From: Chryseobacterium sp. G0162 | Lineage (GTDB): Bacteria; Bacteroidota; Bacteroidia; Flavobacteriales; Weeksellaceae | Reading direction: 5' to 3' | Length of the DNA: 64,000 nt | Assembly: GCF_003815715.1 (NCBI RefSeq) | Contig: NZ_CP033922.1 | Location: 2,138,001 to 2,202,000, forward strand | Shown: positions 17,018-25,676 of the stretch, piece by piece | Layout of the letters: each line of letters starts with the position of its first letter | How positions within the stretch are numbered: the stretch's first letter is position 1 | The notes under the pieces: model-generated | Databases searched by the model: none | What the model was told of the DNA's origin: nothing | Seen by the model: the letters and a program-made list of their open reading frames with translations, nothing else | Made by a program: the position numbers and the translations under genes

Positions 17018-19285
17018 ATGAATAAAAATTTATTATTTTACTTCTCTATTCTTTTACTTACCCTATCTGGAACATCCTTTGCCCAGACCTATCAGCTCAC
17101 CGGAAACCCTATCAATACCACTGGATGGACTATAGTCCCTAGCGCAGTTGCCAATACAGATTTCATCATGCTCACGGATGACATCACCAATAAAGCCGGC
17201 GCCATAAAGCTCAACGACCCTATTAATTTAAAGTATTGTGATAAATGGAGAGTTGAGTTTGATTTCAGAATTGATGGAAATGGAACATCAACAGGTAAAG
17301 GAGACGGATTTGCATTCTGGTATCTTGCCAACCCTCCAGTCACCAGCCAACAAGGAGCAGGGCTGGGAATTCCGCAAAATGCAACGGGTCTGATTGTAGG
17401 TTTTGATATCTATAACAATATGGCAGGAGGCGGGCTGATGAGCAAAGTTCATGTTGCCTATGGAGTAGTTCCTAATACTATAGATACGAATGGACTGGAA
17501 TACTACAATACTCCAGGAAGTTCATTTCATTCTCCAGACCTCAATTCTACCCAACCTTTTGTAGGATCTACTTATAAACACGTTGAAGTTACAGGAATAA
17601 CAGATCCCGCCACCCCCACCAACTGGATTATTACCGTAAAGATAGATGGCAACACCATCACATCACAATCATTTATTCCTTCAGCTGGAGCTGCTACTAT
17701 GACCCAGGGATATTTTGGCTTTTCGGCCTCTACCGGAGCAGCAAGTGCTAAACATTCCATTAAAAATGTAAAAATATATACTGATAAGGTTTCCATTTTA
17801 AAGACCTTAGCCACTCAATCTTTCTGCCCAAACCCCACCACCGGCTATGGAAGTGTCAACCTAACTGATTTTAACGCTCAGTTTGTTTCCAATCCAGGAA
17901 ACTATACATTCACTTACTATCCTCAGGGAAGCTCCACCCCTATAGCCAACCCTACAAGCTATGATTTTAACACCAATAAAACGATAACTATTGTTATTAA
18001 AGATAATGCCGGAGTACTTTGTGACAATCCTGATGGAAAAATCCAGCTAGATCTGGCACCTCTTAAAGCTAACGACAAAACACTTACCGAATGTAATAAC
18101 AATAAAGCAGGAACAGCAACTTTCAACCTAAATTCCGCTAATGTAACTGACATAATTGGTGTTACAAAGAAATACTACAAAACACTCAATGATTTAAATG
18201 CGGGAACGAATGAAATTTTATCTCCGGATACTTATGTATCTGCACAGGGAACAGTTTATGTAAAAATAACCACCCCTCTAGGATGTATAGGTACAGCAAA
18301 AATCACCCTTACTTTCTATCCCGAAACGCTGGTAAGAGACGACACCATACAATCCTGCTTTATTGAGAACAATATATCTAATGCCGTATTTAATTTAACA
18401 ACAGCCAATGTAACTTCGCTAACTACCGGTATCATTAAAAAATACTACAAAACAGTTGCCAATGCTATTAACGACACCAATGAGATTACTGACCCTTATC
18501 AATATACTTCAACAAACACAGCAGTGTATGCAAAAGTAACAGATACCAACGGCTGTTTTGCTATAGCCAAGATCAATCTTGTTGTACTTCCTCCCGTTAA
18601 ATCTTCAATTCTCAAAGACAAAACCATCTGTATAGAGAACAAAACCGATTTGGATGCCGGCCCTGGTTTTGACGACTATTTGTGGAGCACCGGAGCTACC
18701 ACTTCATCCATTAAAGATGTAAGTGTCGGAACGTATTGGGTAAAACTTAAAACAGGAAACTGTATTACTACACAAATTGTAAATGTACAACCCTCTGTCA
18801 ATCCTGTAATATCCAACATAGATATTCATAACAATACCATTATAGTTAATGTCGCCGGAGGAAGACCACCTTACCAATATTCGATAGATGGAATTAACTG
18901 GCAGACATCAAACACTTTTACCGGTCTTGCCAGAGGAGAAGTTAAGGTCTTTGTGAAAGATTTTTATAATTGTTCTCCTATTCAGGTTCAGATAACCGTT
19001 CCTAACCTCATCAATGCCATCACTCCTAACGGAGACAATAAAAATGACTTCATAGATTATTCCGCGTTAGCTTACAAGAAAAACTTAGTCTTCACAGTCT
19101 ATGACAGGTACGGGAATAAACTATACGAAGCTAGCAAAATAAGAAATTACACCTGGGACGGAAGGGCTTATGGTAAAAAAATCCCTAGTGCTACCTATTG
19201 GTATACAATCTCTTGGAATGAAAACAATAAAAACAACACTGAAACGAAATATTCAGGCTGGGTATTGGTAAAAAATATGGAATAA
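17018..19285 (+). CDS. T9SS type B surface protein with L-type lectin domain, paralog B
   Basis: 755 residues. The signal peptide is 1-22 (ending SFAQ). An L-type (legume-like) lectin domain follows, about 23-260: WRVEFDFRIDGNG, GDGFAFWYLANPP, GLIVGFDIYNN, and the typical final strand with TQGYFGFSASTG. L-type lectins bind glycans with calcium. Then come repeats of the LTECNNNKAGTATFNLNSA / KKYYKTLNDLNAGTNEI type, the GTYWVK module, and the type B sorting domain at the end (ITPNGDNKNDFIDYS, VYDRYG, TWDG, SGWVLVKN). It is likely a surface adhesin or glycan-capture protein. A possible box, TATATTTA, lies about 16 bases upstream. Its downstream twin starts 36 bases later. Confidence 0.93.
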   Translation: MNKNLLFYFSILLLTLSGTSFAQTYQLTGNPINTTGWTIVPSAVANTDFIMLTDDITNKAGAIKLNDPINLKYCDKWRVEFDFRIDGNGTSTGKGDGFAFWYLANPPVTSQQGAGLGIPQNATGLIVGFDIYNNMAGGGLMSKVHVAYGVVPNTIDTNGLEYYNTPGSSFHSPDLNSTQPFVGSTYKHVEVTGITDPATPTNWIITVKIDGNTITSQSFIPSAGAATMTQGYFGFSASTGAASAKHSIKNVKIYTDKVSILKTLATQSFCPNPTTGYGSVNLTDFNAQFVSNPGNYTFTYYPQGSSTPIANPTSYDFNTNKTITIVIKDNAGVLCDNPDGKIQLDLAPLKANDKTLTECNNNKAGTATFNLNSANVTDIIGVTKKYYKTLNDLNAGTNEILSPDTYVSAQGTVYVKITTPLGCIGTAKITLTFYPETLVRDDTIQSCFIENNISNAVFNLTTANVTSLTTGIIKKYYKTVANAINDTNEITDPYQYTSTNTAVYAKVTDTNGCFAIAKINLVVLPPVKSSILKDKTICIENKTDLDAGPGFDDYLWSTGATTSSIKDVSVGTYWVKLKTGNCITTQIVNVQPSVNPVISNIDIHNNTIIVNVAGGRPPYQYSIDGINWQTSNTFTGLARGEVKVFVKDFYNCSPIQVQITVPNLINAITPNGDNKNDFIDYSALAYKKNLVFTVYDRYGNKLYEASKIRNYTWDGRAYGKKIPSATYWYTISWNENNKNNTETKYSGWVLVKNME

Positions 19286-19321
19286 ACATTAATACAAATA
19301 ACAACATCACAATACTTTCCT

Positions 19322-21586
19322 ATGAAAAAAACTCTACTCTTTTTTATACTGGGCATTTTACTCTGTCTCCCAGGAAAAACTTTCTCTCAAACCTATCAAC
19401 TTACCGGAAATCCGGTAAATACCACAGGTTGGGATCTTGTATCTGACGCTATTGTAAGCGGAGATTTTATAAGACTTACTACAGACCAAACAAGTAAGTA
19501 TGGAGCCATAAAATTAGCCACTCCAATCACCTTAAGCTATTGTGATAAATGGAAGGTAGAATTTGATTTCAGAATTGATGGAAACGGAACAACACAGTTT
19601 GGACGTGGAGATGGTTTTACATTCTGGTATTTAGCCAACCCTCCAACAGGATTTGTGTCAGGAGGAGGTCTTGGAATTCCAGCCAATGCATCAGGACTTA
19701 TGGTAGGTTTTGATATTTTTAATAATACTACAGAAGGCCAGATGAGTAAAGTGCATGTTTTATATGGCACCAACAATACTGCTGGCAATAATATAGAATT
19801 CAATAATACTCCGGGAAGTACATTCCACTCTCCTGATCTGAATCCCACTCAACCATTTGTAGGCAATACCTACAGACACGTTGAAGTAAACGGAGAAACA
19901 GATCTCACCAACCCCACCAACTGGATCATTAAAATTAAGATAGACGGGGTACTTATTGCCGATCAGTCATTTGCTCCTTCTGGGAATGCGGTAGGAATGA
20001 CACAGGGATATTTTGGTTTTTCAGCAGCAACAGGAGGAGCCAGCGCCCGCCACTCTATCCAAAATGCCAAGGTTTTTGTAGATAAAGTTCCTATTTTAAA
20101 CAATACTCTAAAACCTTTTGTTTGTACCAATCCTGCAACAGGAAGCGGAACTGTAGATCTTACTTCATATAATATACAATTTGTAAATAATCCCGGTAAT
20201 TATATTTTCACTTATTACATTCTGGGATCTGCCACTCCCATTGCCAATCCTACCAGCTTTCAGTATACAGGAAACACTACTATAAAAGTAATTGTTAAAG
20301 ATCCCACCTCAACACTTTGTGATAACGGAGACGGAATCATCCAACTAGATCCTACACCGTTTGCAGCAACTGATGCTAGCCTTACAGAATGTAACAACAA
20401 TAATGGAGGAGTTGGTATTTTTGATCTCAATTCAGCTGCCGTTACCACCTTAACAGGTACTACAAAAGAATTCTATCCAAGTATACATGACCTGAACGCC
20501 AGCACCAATCAGATTACTAATCCCTCAGCTTACGTCTCTCCACCAGGGATTATCTATGTGAGGGTAATTACAGCACAGGGATGTGTAAGCACAGCCAAAA
20601 TCACACTGAATACTCATCCAGTTATAACTGTTTATGATGTTCAAATAGAATCATGTTTTATAGAAAGCAATCCACTGACCGCCTCTTTTAATCTTATCAA
20701 TGCCAGCGTTATCCCAAATCCGGCTGCATTTACAAAAAAATATTACCCATCATTAACAGATGCGCTTAATGGAACAAACGAAATAACTAATCCGGGTGCA
20801 TATATTGCTCCCAATGGAGTTGCCTATGTCAAAGTTTTCAATGCAACCGGATGCTTTTCAATCGCTAAACTTACTCTAAAAGTTAATGCTCCGGCTCCAT
20901 CCAGAGTTTTAAAAGACAAAATCATCTGTATGGAAAGCAAAACAACACTGGATGCCGGCCCAGGATTCAAAAGTTATGAATGGAGCACCGGAGCCACCAC
21001 ACAGGCTATTAAAAATGTTGGTGTTGGCACCTATTGGGTAAAACTAAAAACCGGAGAATGTATCACGACACAGACCGTAACAGTAATTCCAGCTGAGAGC
21101 CCTGTCATCTCAAGTGTAGACATTTCAGGAGGATCTGTTACCGTACACGTAAACGGCGGAATGCCACCTTATCAATATTCAATGGATAATATCGTCTGGC
21201 AGGATTCCAATGTATTCACCAATATCCCAAGAGGAGTCGCTAAGATCTATGTAAAAGATAATTATAACTGTGAACCCATTACCATTAATGTTACCGTTCC
21301 TAACCTCATTAATATCATTACCCCTAATGATGACGGCATCAATGACTTTATTGATTATTCTGCATTGGCTGTTAAACCTAATTTTGAAGTTAATATTTAT
21401 GACAGATACGGTTTACAGGTTTTCAAAGCAGATAAAACCAATGGATACAGATGGAATGGCACTGCCAACGGAAGAAGAGTTCCTACTGGAAGCTATTGGT
21501 ATTCCGTTTCATGGAATGAAAATAACAATAATAAGATTACTCCTATCAACTTTGCAGGCTGGATTATTGTTAAAAACAGAAATTAA
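19322..21586 (+). CDS. T9SS type B surface protein with L-type lectin domain, paralog C
   Basis: 754 residues and collinear with the preceding gene from end to end. It has a signal peptide (1-22, ending TFSQ), an L-type lectin domain (about 23-260, KWKVEFDFRIDGNG, GDGFTFWYLANPP, MTQGYFGFSAATGG), two ECNNNN/ESCF repeats, the LKDKIICMESKTTLDAGPG and GTYWVK module, and a type B sorting domain (ITPNDDGINDFIDYS, IYDRYG, GWIIVKN). The C-terminal half is closer to paralog A at 12516 (QDSNVFTN is shared) than the B copy is, which suggests past recombination between copies. Co-transcribed with paralog B, followed by a terminator. Confidence 0.93.
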   Translation: MKKTLLFFILGILLCLPGKTFSQTYQLTGNPVNTTGWDLVSDAIVSGDFIRLTTDQTSKYGAIKLATPITLSYCDKWKVEFDFRIDGNGTTQFGRGDGFTFWYLANPPTGFVSGGGLGIPANASGLMVGFDIFNNTTEGQMSKVHVLYGTNNTAGNNIEFNNTPGSTFHSPDLNPTQPFVGNTYRHVEVNGETDLTNPTNWIIKIKIDGVLIADQSFAPSGNAVGMTQGYFGFSAATGGASARHSIQNAKVFVDKVPILNNTLKPFVCTNPATGSGTVDLTSYNIQFVNNPGNYIFTYYILGSATPIANPTSFQYTGNTTIKVIVKDPTSTLCDNGDGIIQLDPTPFAATDASLTECNNNNGGVGIFDLNSAAVTTLTGTTKEFYPSIHDLNASTNQITNPSAYVSPPGIIYVRVITAQGCVSTAKITLNTHPVITVYDVQIESCFIESNPLTASFNLINASVIPNPAAFTKKYYPSLTDALNGTNEITNPGAYIAPNGVAYVKVFNATGCFSIAKLTLKVNAPAPSRVLKDKIICMESKTTLDAGPGFKSYEWSTGATTQAIKNVGVGTYWVKLKTGECITTQTVTVIPAESPVISSVDISGGSVTVHVNGGMPPYQYSMDNIVWQDSNVFTNIPRGVAKIYVKDNYNCEPITINVTVPNLINIITPNDDGINDFIDYSALAVKPNFEVNIYDRYGLQVFKADKTNGYRWNGTANGRRVPTGSYWYSVSWNENNNNKITPINFAGWIIVKNRN

Positions 21587-21613
21587 TCACGTTTATCATT
21601 CATATTAGAAGAG

Positions 21614-21640
21614 TCACTCCGCTATGCGGGGTGATTTTTT
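21614..21640 (+). terminator. Terminator after the lectin gene pair
   Basis: The stem TCACTCCGC/GCGGGGTGA (one G-T pair, three-base loop) is followed by six T. Confidence 0.85.
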
Positions 21641-21697
21641 GTATGAAATTAAGAGGATATATTTCATTTTAAAGTCCCTTTATTCATATTCAATTCT

Positions 21698-21705
21698 TAA
21701 ATTTG
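21698..21705 (+). promoter_or_regulatory. TAnnTTTG box abutting the nitroreductase start codon
   Basis: TAAATTTG ends five bases before the ATG at 21710, the same spacing as at dnaB and GH3. Confidence 0.5.
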
Positions 21706-21709
21706 TGCT

Positions 21710-22336
21710 ATGAATTATTTGGAGGCTTTAAACAGAAGATATTCTGTGAAAAAATTTAATAATCAAATTATTCCTCAGGAAACCCTTCACAACATTCTTG
21801 AGTCGGGAAAGCTGTCTGCAAGTTCTCTGGGACTTCAACCTTATAAGATTATCATTGTTGAAAGTGAGGAAATGAAACAGAAATTAATTCCTGCTTTTTA
21901 TAACCCATCCCAGATTTCCACGTGCTCTCATCTTGTTGTGATTGTTTCAAAGAAGATCATTGAAGAAAATTATATCAAAGGATATTTTAAACATATTTCC
22001 GAGGTAAGAGAAACTCCACTTGAGCAACTTGTCCCATTCAAGAATAGTATTAATCAGCATATTAATCAAAAAACACTGGATGAAATTTTCAACTGGGCAG
22101 AAAAACAGTCGTATATCGTATTAGCCAATCTGATGTATGCCGCTGCTATTGAAAACATAGATTCATGCCCCATGGAAGGCTTCAGGCAAGATCTGATAGA
22201 AGAAATTCTGAATATCAATCCTGAAACAGAAAAAGTAACCGTTACCCTCGCTTTAGGTTACCGTTCTGAGGAAGATCACTTCCAGCATATGAAAAAAGTA
22301 AGAAAACCAAACGAAAAATTGTTTAAATTTATTTAA
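21710..22336 (+). CDS. NAD(P)H-dependent nitroreductase-family oxidoreductase
   Basis: 208 residues, typical for the FMN-binding nitroreductase fold. It begins LEALNRRYSVKKFNNQIIP, the usual N-terminal RxSxRxF-type flavin motif with Lys in place of the last Arg. SGKLSASSLGLQPYKIIIV and the C-terminal SCPMEGF...VTLALGYR are also family hallmarks. These enzymes reduce quinones, nitro compounds or flavins; the substrate cannot be read from sequence. It is the first gene of a probable four-gene operon with nadB and nadC (gap 30 bases), so a link to NAD(P)H balance is possible. Confidence 0.92.
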   Translation: MNYLEALNRRYSVKKFNNQIIPQETLHNILESGKLSASSLGLQPYKIIIVESEEMKQKLIPAFYNPSQISTCSHLVVIVSKKIIEENYIKGYFKHISEVRETPLEQLVPFKNSINQHINQKTLDEIFNWAEKQSYIVLANLMYAAAIENIDSCPMEGFRQDLIEEILNINPETEKVTVTLALGYRSEEDHFQHMKKVRKPNEKLFKFI

Positions 22337-22366
22337 TATTTAAATGATTGTATCTAAAGCAAGCAC

Positions 22367-23938
22367 ATGATAAAAGCGGATGTATTAGTAATCGGTTCCG
22401 GAATTTCCGGACTTTCTTATGCCATTAAAGTTTCTGAACAACTCCCTGATGCCAAAATCATCATTGTAACAAAGTCTGATGAAGATGAAAGCAATACCAA
22501 ATACGCACAAGGAGGCCTTGCTGTAGTCACCGACTTTCAGAAAGACAATTTTGAAAAACACATAGAAGACACCATGCGCGCCGGAGACGGAGAAAATAAG
22601 CGTGATGTTGTAGAAATGGTAGTAAAGGAAGCTCCTGCAAGATTCAATGAAATTGTAGAATGGGGTGCTCAATTCGATATGAAAAATGGCAAATTTGCAC
22701 TGGGAAGAGAAGGAGGCCATACCGAAAACAGAATCGTCCATCATAAAGATATTACAGGTTTTGAAATTGAAAGAGCGCTCTTGGAAACAGCTAACAGCAG
22801 TCCGAATATTGAGATTCTAGACCATCACTATGTAATTGACATCATTACCCAACACCACGTTCCTGGAAAAGAATTGAATGAAGGAGACATTCATTGTTAT
22901 GGAGCTTATATTTTGGATGAAAAATCCAAAACCATCAAAAAAATCACCTCTAAAATTACACTGGCTGCCACAGGAGGTGCCGGACATGTTTATAAAAATA
23001 CAACCAATCCTACTATTGCAACAGGAGATGGAATTGCTTTCGTAGCCCGTGCAAAAGGAAAGGTTTCCAATATGCAGTATTACCAGTTCCACCCAACAGC
23101 TTTGTATAGCAAAATGGATGGAATGTTGTTTTTAATTTCAGAAGCCGTTCGTGGAGACGGAGCAAAATTAAGAACCAAAAGAGGTGAAAAGTTCATGCAT
23201 AAATATGATGAACGTGAAGAACTCGCCTCAAGAGACATTGTTGCAAGAGCTATTGACGCCGAAATGAAAATTACCGGAGACGAATTTGTCGGCTTAGATT
23301 GCAAGGAAATGAATCATGAAAAATTCTTAGAACACTTTCCGAATATTTACAAGAAGTGCAAAAACGAAGGCATTGATCCATTCACTCAATTAATTCCCGT
23401 AGTTCCTGCCTGCCATTATCTGATGGGGGGCATTGAAGTAGACAGAGACGGACAATCTTCCATCAGAAATCTTTTTGCAGTAGGAGAATGTACCAATTCC
23501 GGATTACACGGAGCTAACAGATTAGCTTCAAACTCACTATTGGAAGGATTAGTCTTTGGACATAATGCTGCCATGAAAACAGTATCTCTTCTTAATGAAA
23601 ACCTATTCAACTTTGATGATTTAAAAGCAGTTCCGGAGTGGAATGAAGAAGGAATGAAGATCATGGATGAAATGGTCATCGTCAGCTACCTGAGAAAACA
23701 ACTTCAGGAAATGATGAGCGACCTCGTAGGAATTGTGAGAAGCAACAGACGTTTGAATATGGCGTTACAAAAACACCAGGAAATTGCAGCTGCTGTTGAT
23801 GAAATCTACCACTACTCTATTCTTTCTCCACAATTATCAGAACTAAGAAACCTGACTACCGTTGCTCACCTCATCATTACCCAATCTATGGAAATGAAAG
23901 AGAATAAAGGGGCATTTTACAATAAAGATTTAGTGTAA
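22367..23938 (+). CDS. nadB: L-aspartate oxidase NadB
   Basis: 523 residues. It oxidises L-aspartate to iminoaspartate, the first step of de novo NAD synthesis, with FAD. The N-terminal FAD motif is VLVIGSGISGLSYAI, then NTKYAQGGLAVV. The substrate-site strands are HTENRIVHHKDITG and MQYYQFHPTALY, and the late FAD site is GGIEVDRDGQSSIRNLFAVGECTNSGLHGANRLASNSLLEG. A helical C-terminal domain follows from about 430. Length is normal. The following step needs quinolinate synthase NadA, which is not in this window, while nadC lies two genes downstream. Confidence 0.96.
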   Translation: MIKADVLVIGSGISGLSYAIKVSEQLPDAKIIIVTKSDEDESNTKYAQGGLAVVTDFQKDNFEKHIEDTMRAGDGENKRDVVEMVVKEAPARFNEIVEWGAQFDMKNGKFALGREGGHTENRIVHHKDITGFEIERALLETANSSPNIEILDHHYVIDIITQHHVPGKELNEGDIHCYGAYILDEKSKTIKKITSKITLAATGGAGHVYKNTTNPTIATGDGIAFVARAKGKVSNMQYYQFHPTALYSKMDGMLFLISEAVRGDGAKLRTKRGEKFMHKYDEREELASRDIVARAIDAEMKITGDEFVGLDCKEMNHEKFLEHFPNIYKKCKNEGIDPFTQLIPVVPACHYLMGGIEVDRDGQSSIRNLFAVGECTNSGLHGANRLASNSLLEGLVFGHNAAMKTVSLLNENLFNFDDLKAVPEWNEEGMKIMDEMVIVSYLRKQLQEMMSDLVGIVRSNRRLNMALQKHQEIAAAVDEIYHYSILSPQLSELRNLTTVAHLIITQSMEMKENKGAFYNKDLV

Positions 23939-23958
23939 AAAAGTCAATGACATAAAGA

Positions 23959-24597
23959 ATGGAAATATTCAGTTTGAGAATTCTCACTATTGTTAATATT
24001 TTGCAATTTTTACGGATCTTAATAATCATGTTTATTGCAGGAATCGCCATGTGCTCCATTTTCTTTTTTAAACCACAGGATCTTCGAAATTTAATGTTTT
24101 TTGGAAGTGCAGGTATTATGCTGTTTTTTGTAAAAGATATATTTAGTTTTTTAAAAAAAATAATTATCTCCAGAGCAAAACATCCTCTTCCTTTAAATTT
24201 ATTATGCAATATTATTGAATTAGGAAAACCATATTATTTTGGAAGGGAAAATTTTGATCTGAATGAAATTATTAATGATAATAAAATACCGTTAACTCTT
24301 TATTACATCAATAATTCTCAACATCCTATTTTACAATTCAATGAAGATAAACTTTTGTTTCACAATCGTGAATACAATTGGAAAGACCTTCGTTGGAGAT
24401 ATTTTCTTGATGGATTATATAAATATGGAAAAAGTAACGGAAAATATGTTATAGAATTTGAAGGCACAGATCAAGATAATAACCGGATAAAAAATAAAAT
24501 AGAATTTGAAAAAGTAAAAGCTAAAGAAAATGAAGTAATTTTGTTGTTCGTAATTCATGATTTATTATTCGGAAAAAAATCAGCCTATTATTACTAA
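23959..24597 (+). CDS. Membrane protein of unknown function between nadB and nadC
   Basis: 212 residues. There are two hydrophobic helices (about 8-35 and 44-66) and then a basic cytoplasmic-type domain of about 140 residues, which contains KLLFHNREYNWKDLRWRYFL and YVIEFEGTDQDNNRIKNKIE. No catalytic motif is recognised. The DNA is clearly more AT-rich than nadB and nadC, and codon use leans to A/T-ending codons, which may mean later insertion. It fits the operon closely (20 bases from nadB, 10 to the nadC ATG). The fold could be a PH-like or YcxB-like domain; that is a guess. Confidence 0.8.
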   Translation: MEIFSLRILTIVNILQFLRILIIMFIAGIAMCSIFFFKPQDLRNLMFFGSAGIMLFFVKDIFSFLKKIIISRAKHPLPLNLLCNIIELGKPYYFGRENFDLNEIINDNKIPLTLYYINNSQHPILQFNEDKLLFHNREYNWKDLRWRYFLDGLYKYGKSNGKYVIEFEGTDQDNNRIKNKIEFEKVKAKENEVILLFVIHDLLFGKKSAYYY

Positions 24598-24607
24598 AAT
24601 TAAAAAT

Positions 24608-25468
24608 ATGAAAAGACCGGCCTACGTTACAGATAAAGCATTAAAAACATTTATAAAAAGTGCGCTTGAGGAAGATATCCAGGACGGAGACCACTCTACA
24701 CTTTCCACTATCCCTGAGGACCTTCAGCAAAGTGCTAAGCTACTTGTAAAACAAGACTGCATCCTTGCAGGAGTAGAATTGGCAGCAATCATTTTTAAAA
24801 CTTTTGATAAAAATCTTAAGGTTGAAACTTTTATTAAAGATGGAACCCCTTGTAAAGTAGGAGATATAGCTCTTATCGTAACAGGAAGTGCTAGATCTAT
24901 TCTTTCTACTGAGAGATTTGTTCTTAATTGTATGCAGAGAATGAGTGGTATTGCAACACTAACTCATGACTGGGATTCAAGATTAGTAGGAACCAAAACC
25001 AAACTTTTAGATACAAGAAAAACGACCCCCAACTTCAGAATGTGTGAAAAATGGGCCGTTGCTATTGGAGGTGGAACCAACCATAGGTATGGTCTTTATG
25101 ATATGATTATGCTTAAAGACAACCATATCGATTATAACGGAAGCATCACCAATGCGGTGAAAATGGCTAAAGATTACGTTAAAAAGACGAAGAAAAAGTT
25201 GAAAATTGAAGTTGAAACCAGAAATCTGGAAGAAGTTCAGGAAGCCATCAATGCAAAAGTTGACAGAATCATGCTTGATAATATGGATGTTAAAACCATG
25301 AAGAAAGCTGTGAAAATGATAAATGGTTCTACTGAGTCTGAAGCTTCTGGCGGAATTACCCGTGATATGCTTAAAGAAATTGCATCTACAGGTGTTACGT
25401 ACATTTCTGTAGGGGCTTTAACACACTCGGCTGAGAATATAGATTTGAGTCTCAAAGCAGTGAAATAG
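24608..25468 (+). CDS. nadC: Nicotinate-nucleotide pyrophosphorylase NadC
   Basis: 286 residues from the ATG at 24608 (MKRPAYVTDKAL). The frame is open to 24557, but that extension would overlap the previous gene and is not needed. The enzyme makes nicotinate mononucleotide from quinolinate and PRPP. Key motifs: LEEDIQDGDHSTLS near 20, STERFVLNCMQRMSGIAT near 100, LDTRKTTPNFRMCEKWAV, GGGTNHRYGLYDMIMLKDNH near 160, EVETRNLEEV, DRIMLDNM and EASGGI, with a final VTYISVGALTHS. All are canonical. It completes the NAD pathway segment started by nadB. Confidence 0.95.
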   Translation: MKRPAYVTDKALKTFIKSALEEDIQDGDHSTLSTIPEDLQQSAKLLVKQDCILAGVELAAIIFKTFDKNLKVETFIKDGTPCKVGDIALIVTGSARSILSTERFVLNCMQRMSGIATLTHDWDSRLVGTKTKLLDTRKTTPNFRMCEKWAVAIGGGTNHRYGLYDMIMLKDNHIDYNGSITNAVKMAKDYVKKTKKKLKIEVETRNLEEVQEAINAKVDRIMLDNMDVKTMKKAVKMINGSTESEASGGITRDMLKEIASTGVTYISVGALTHSAENIDLSLKAVK

Positions 25469-25605
25469 CGTTGAATTTTTAATAAAAACACCCCCTCTTT
25501 ATTAAAAATTCAATAACATGACTTTTTTCATATAAAAAGTCGCTTTTTAGCCATTTTGCTAACAATCAAGCATTTAACATTATTAAGACTGATTAAAAAT
25601 TAACA

Positions 25606-25635
25606 TTGAGTTAATAATAGTTAAAATATATTTTG
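25606..25635 (+). promoter_or_regulatory. Promoter of the TonB-dependent receptor at 25677
   Basis: TTG at 25606-25608, 18 bases, then TATATTTTG (25627-25635), which fits the Bacteroidota -33/-7 pattern with one extra base in the -7 box. The leader to the ATG is about 40 bases. Confidence 0.45.
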
Positions 25636-25676
25636 CGAATTTTGCAGAAAATTAAATCTAATTATTACTAACGATT

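Noticed and set aside
23886..24209. 107-codon minus-strand frame over the end of nadB and the start of the membrane protein
   Set aside because: Crosses two good plus-strand genes and has no family.
25539..25560. Hairpin-like bases upstream of the TonB receptor gene as a riboswitch
   Set aside because: No conserved aptamer pattern; only a short weak stem in AT-rich sequence.
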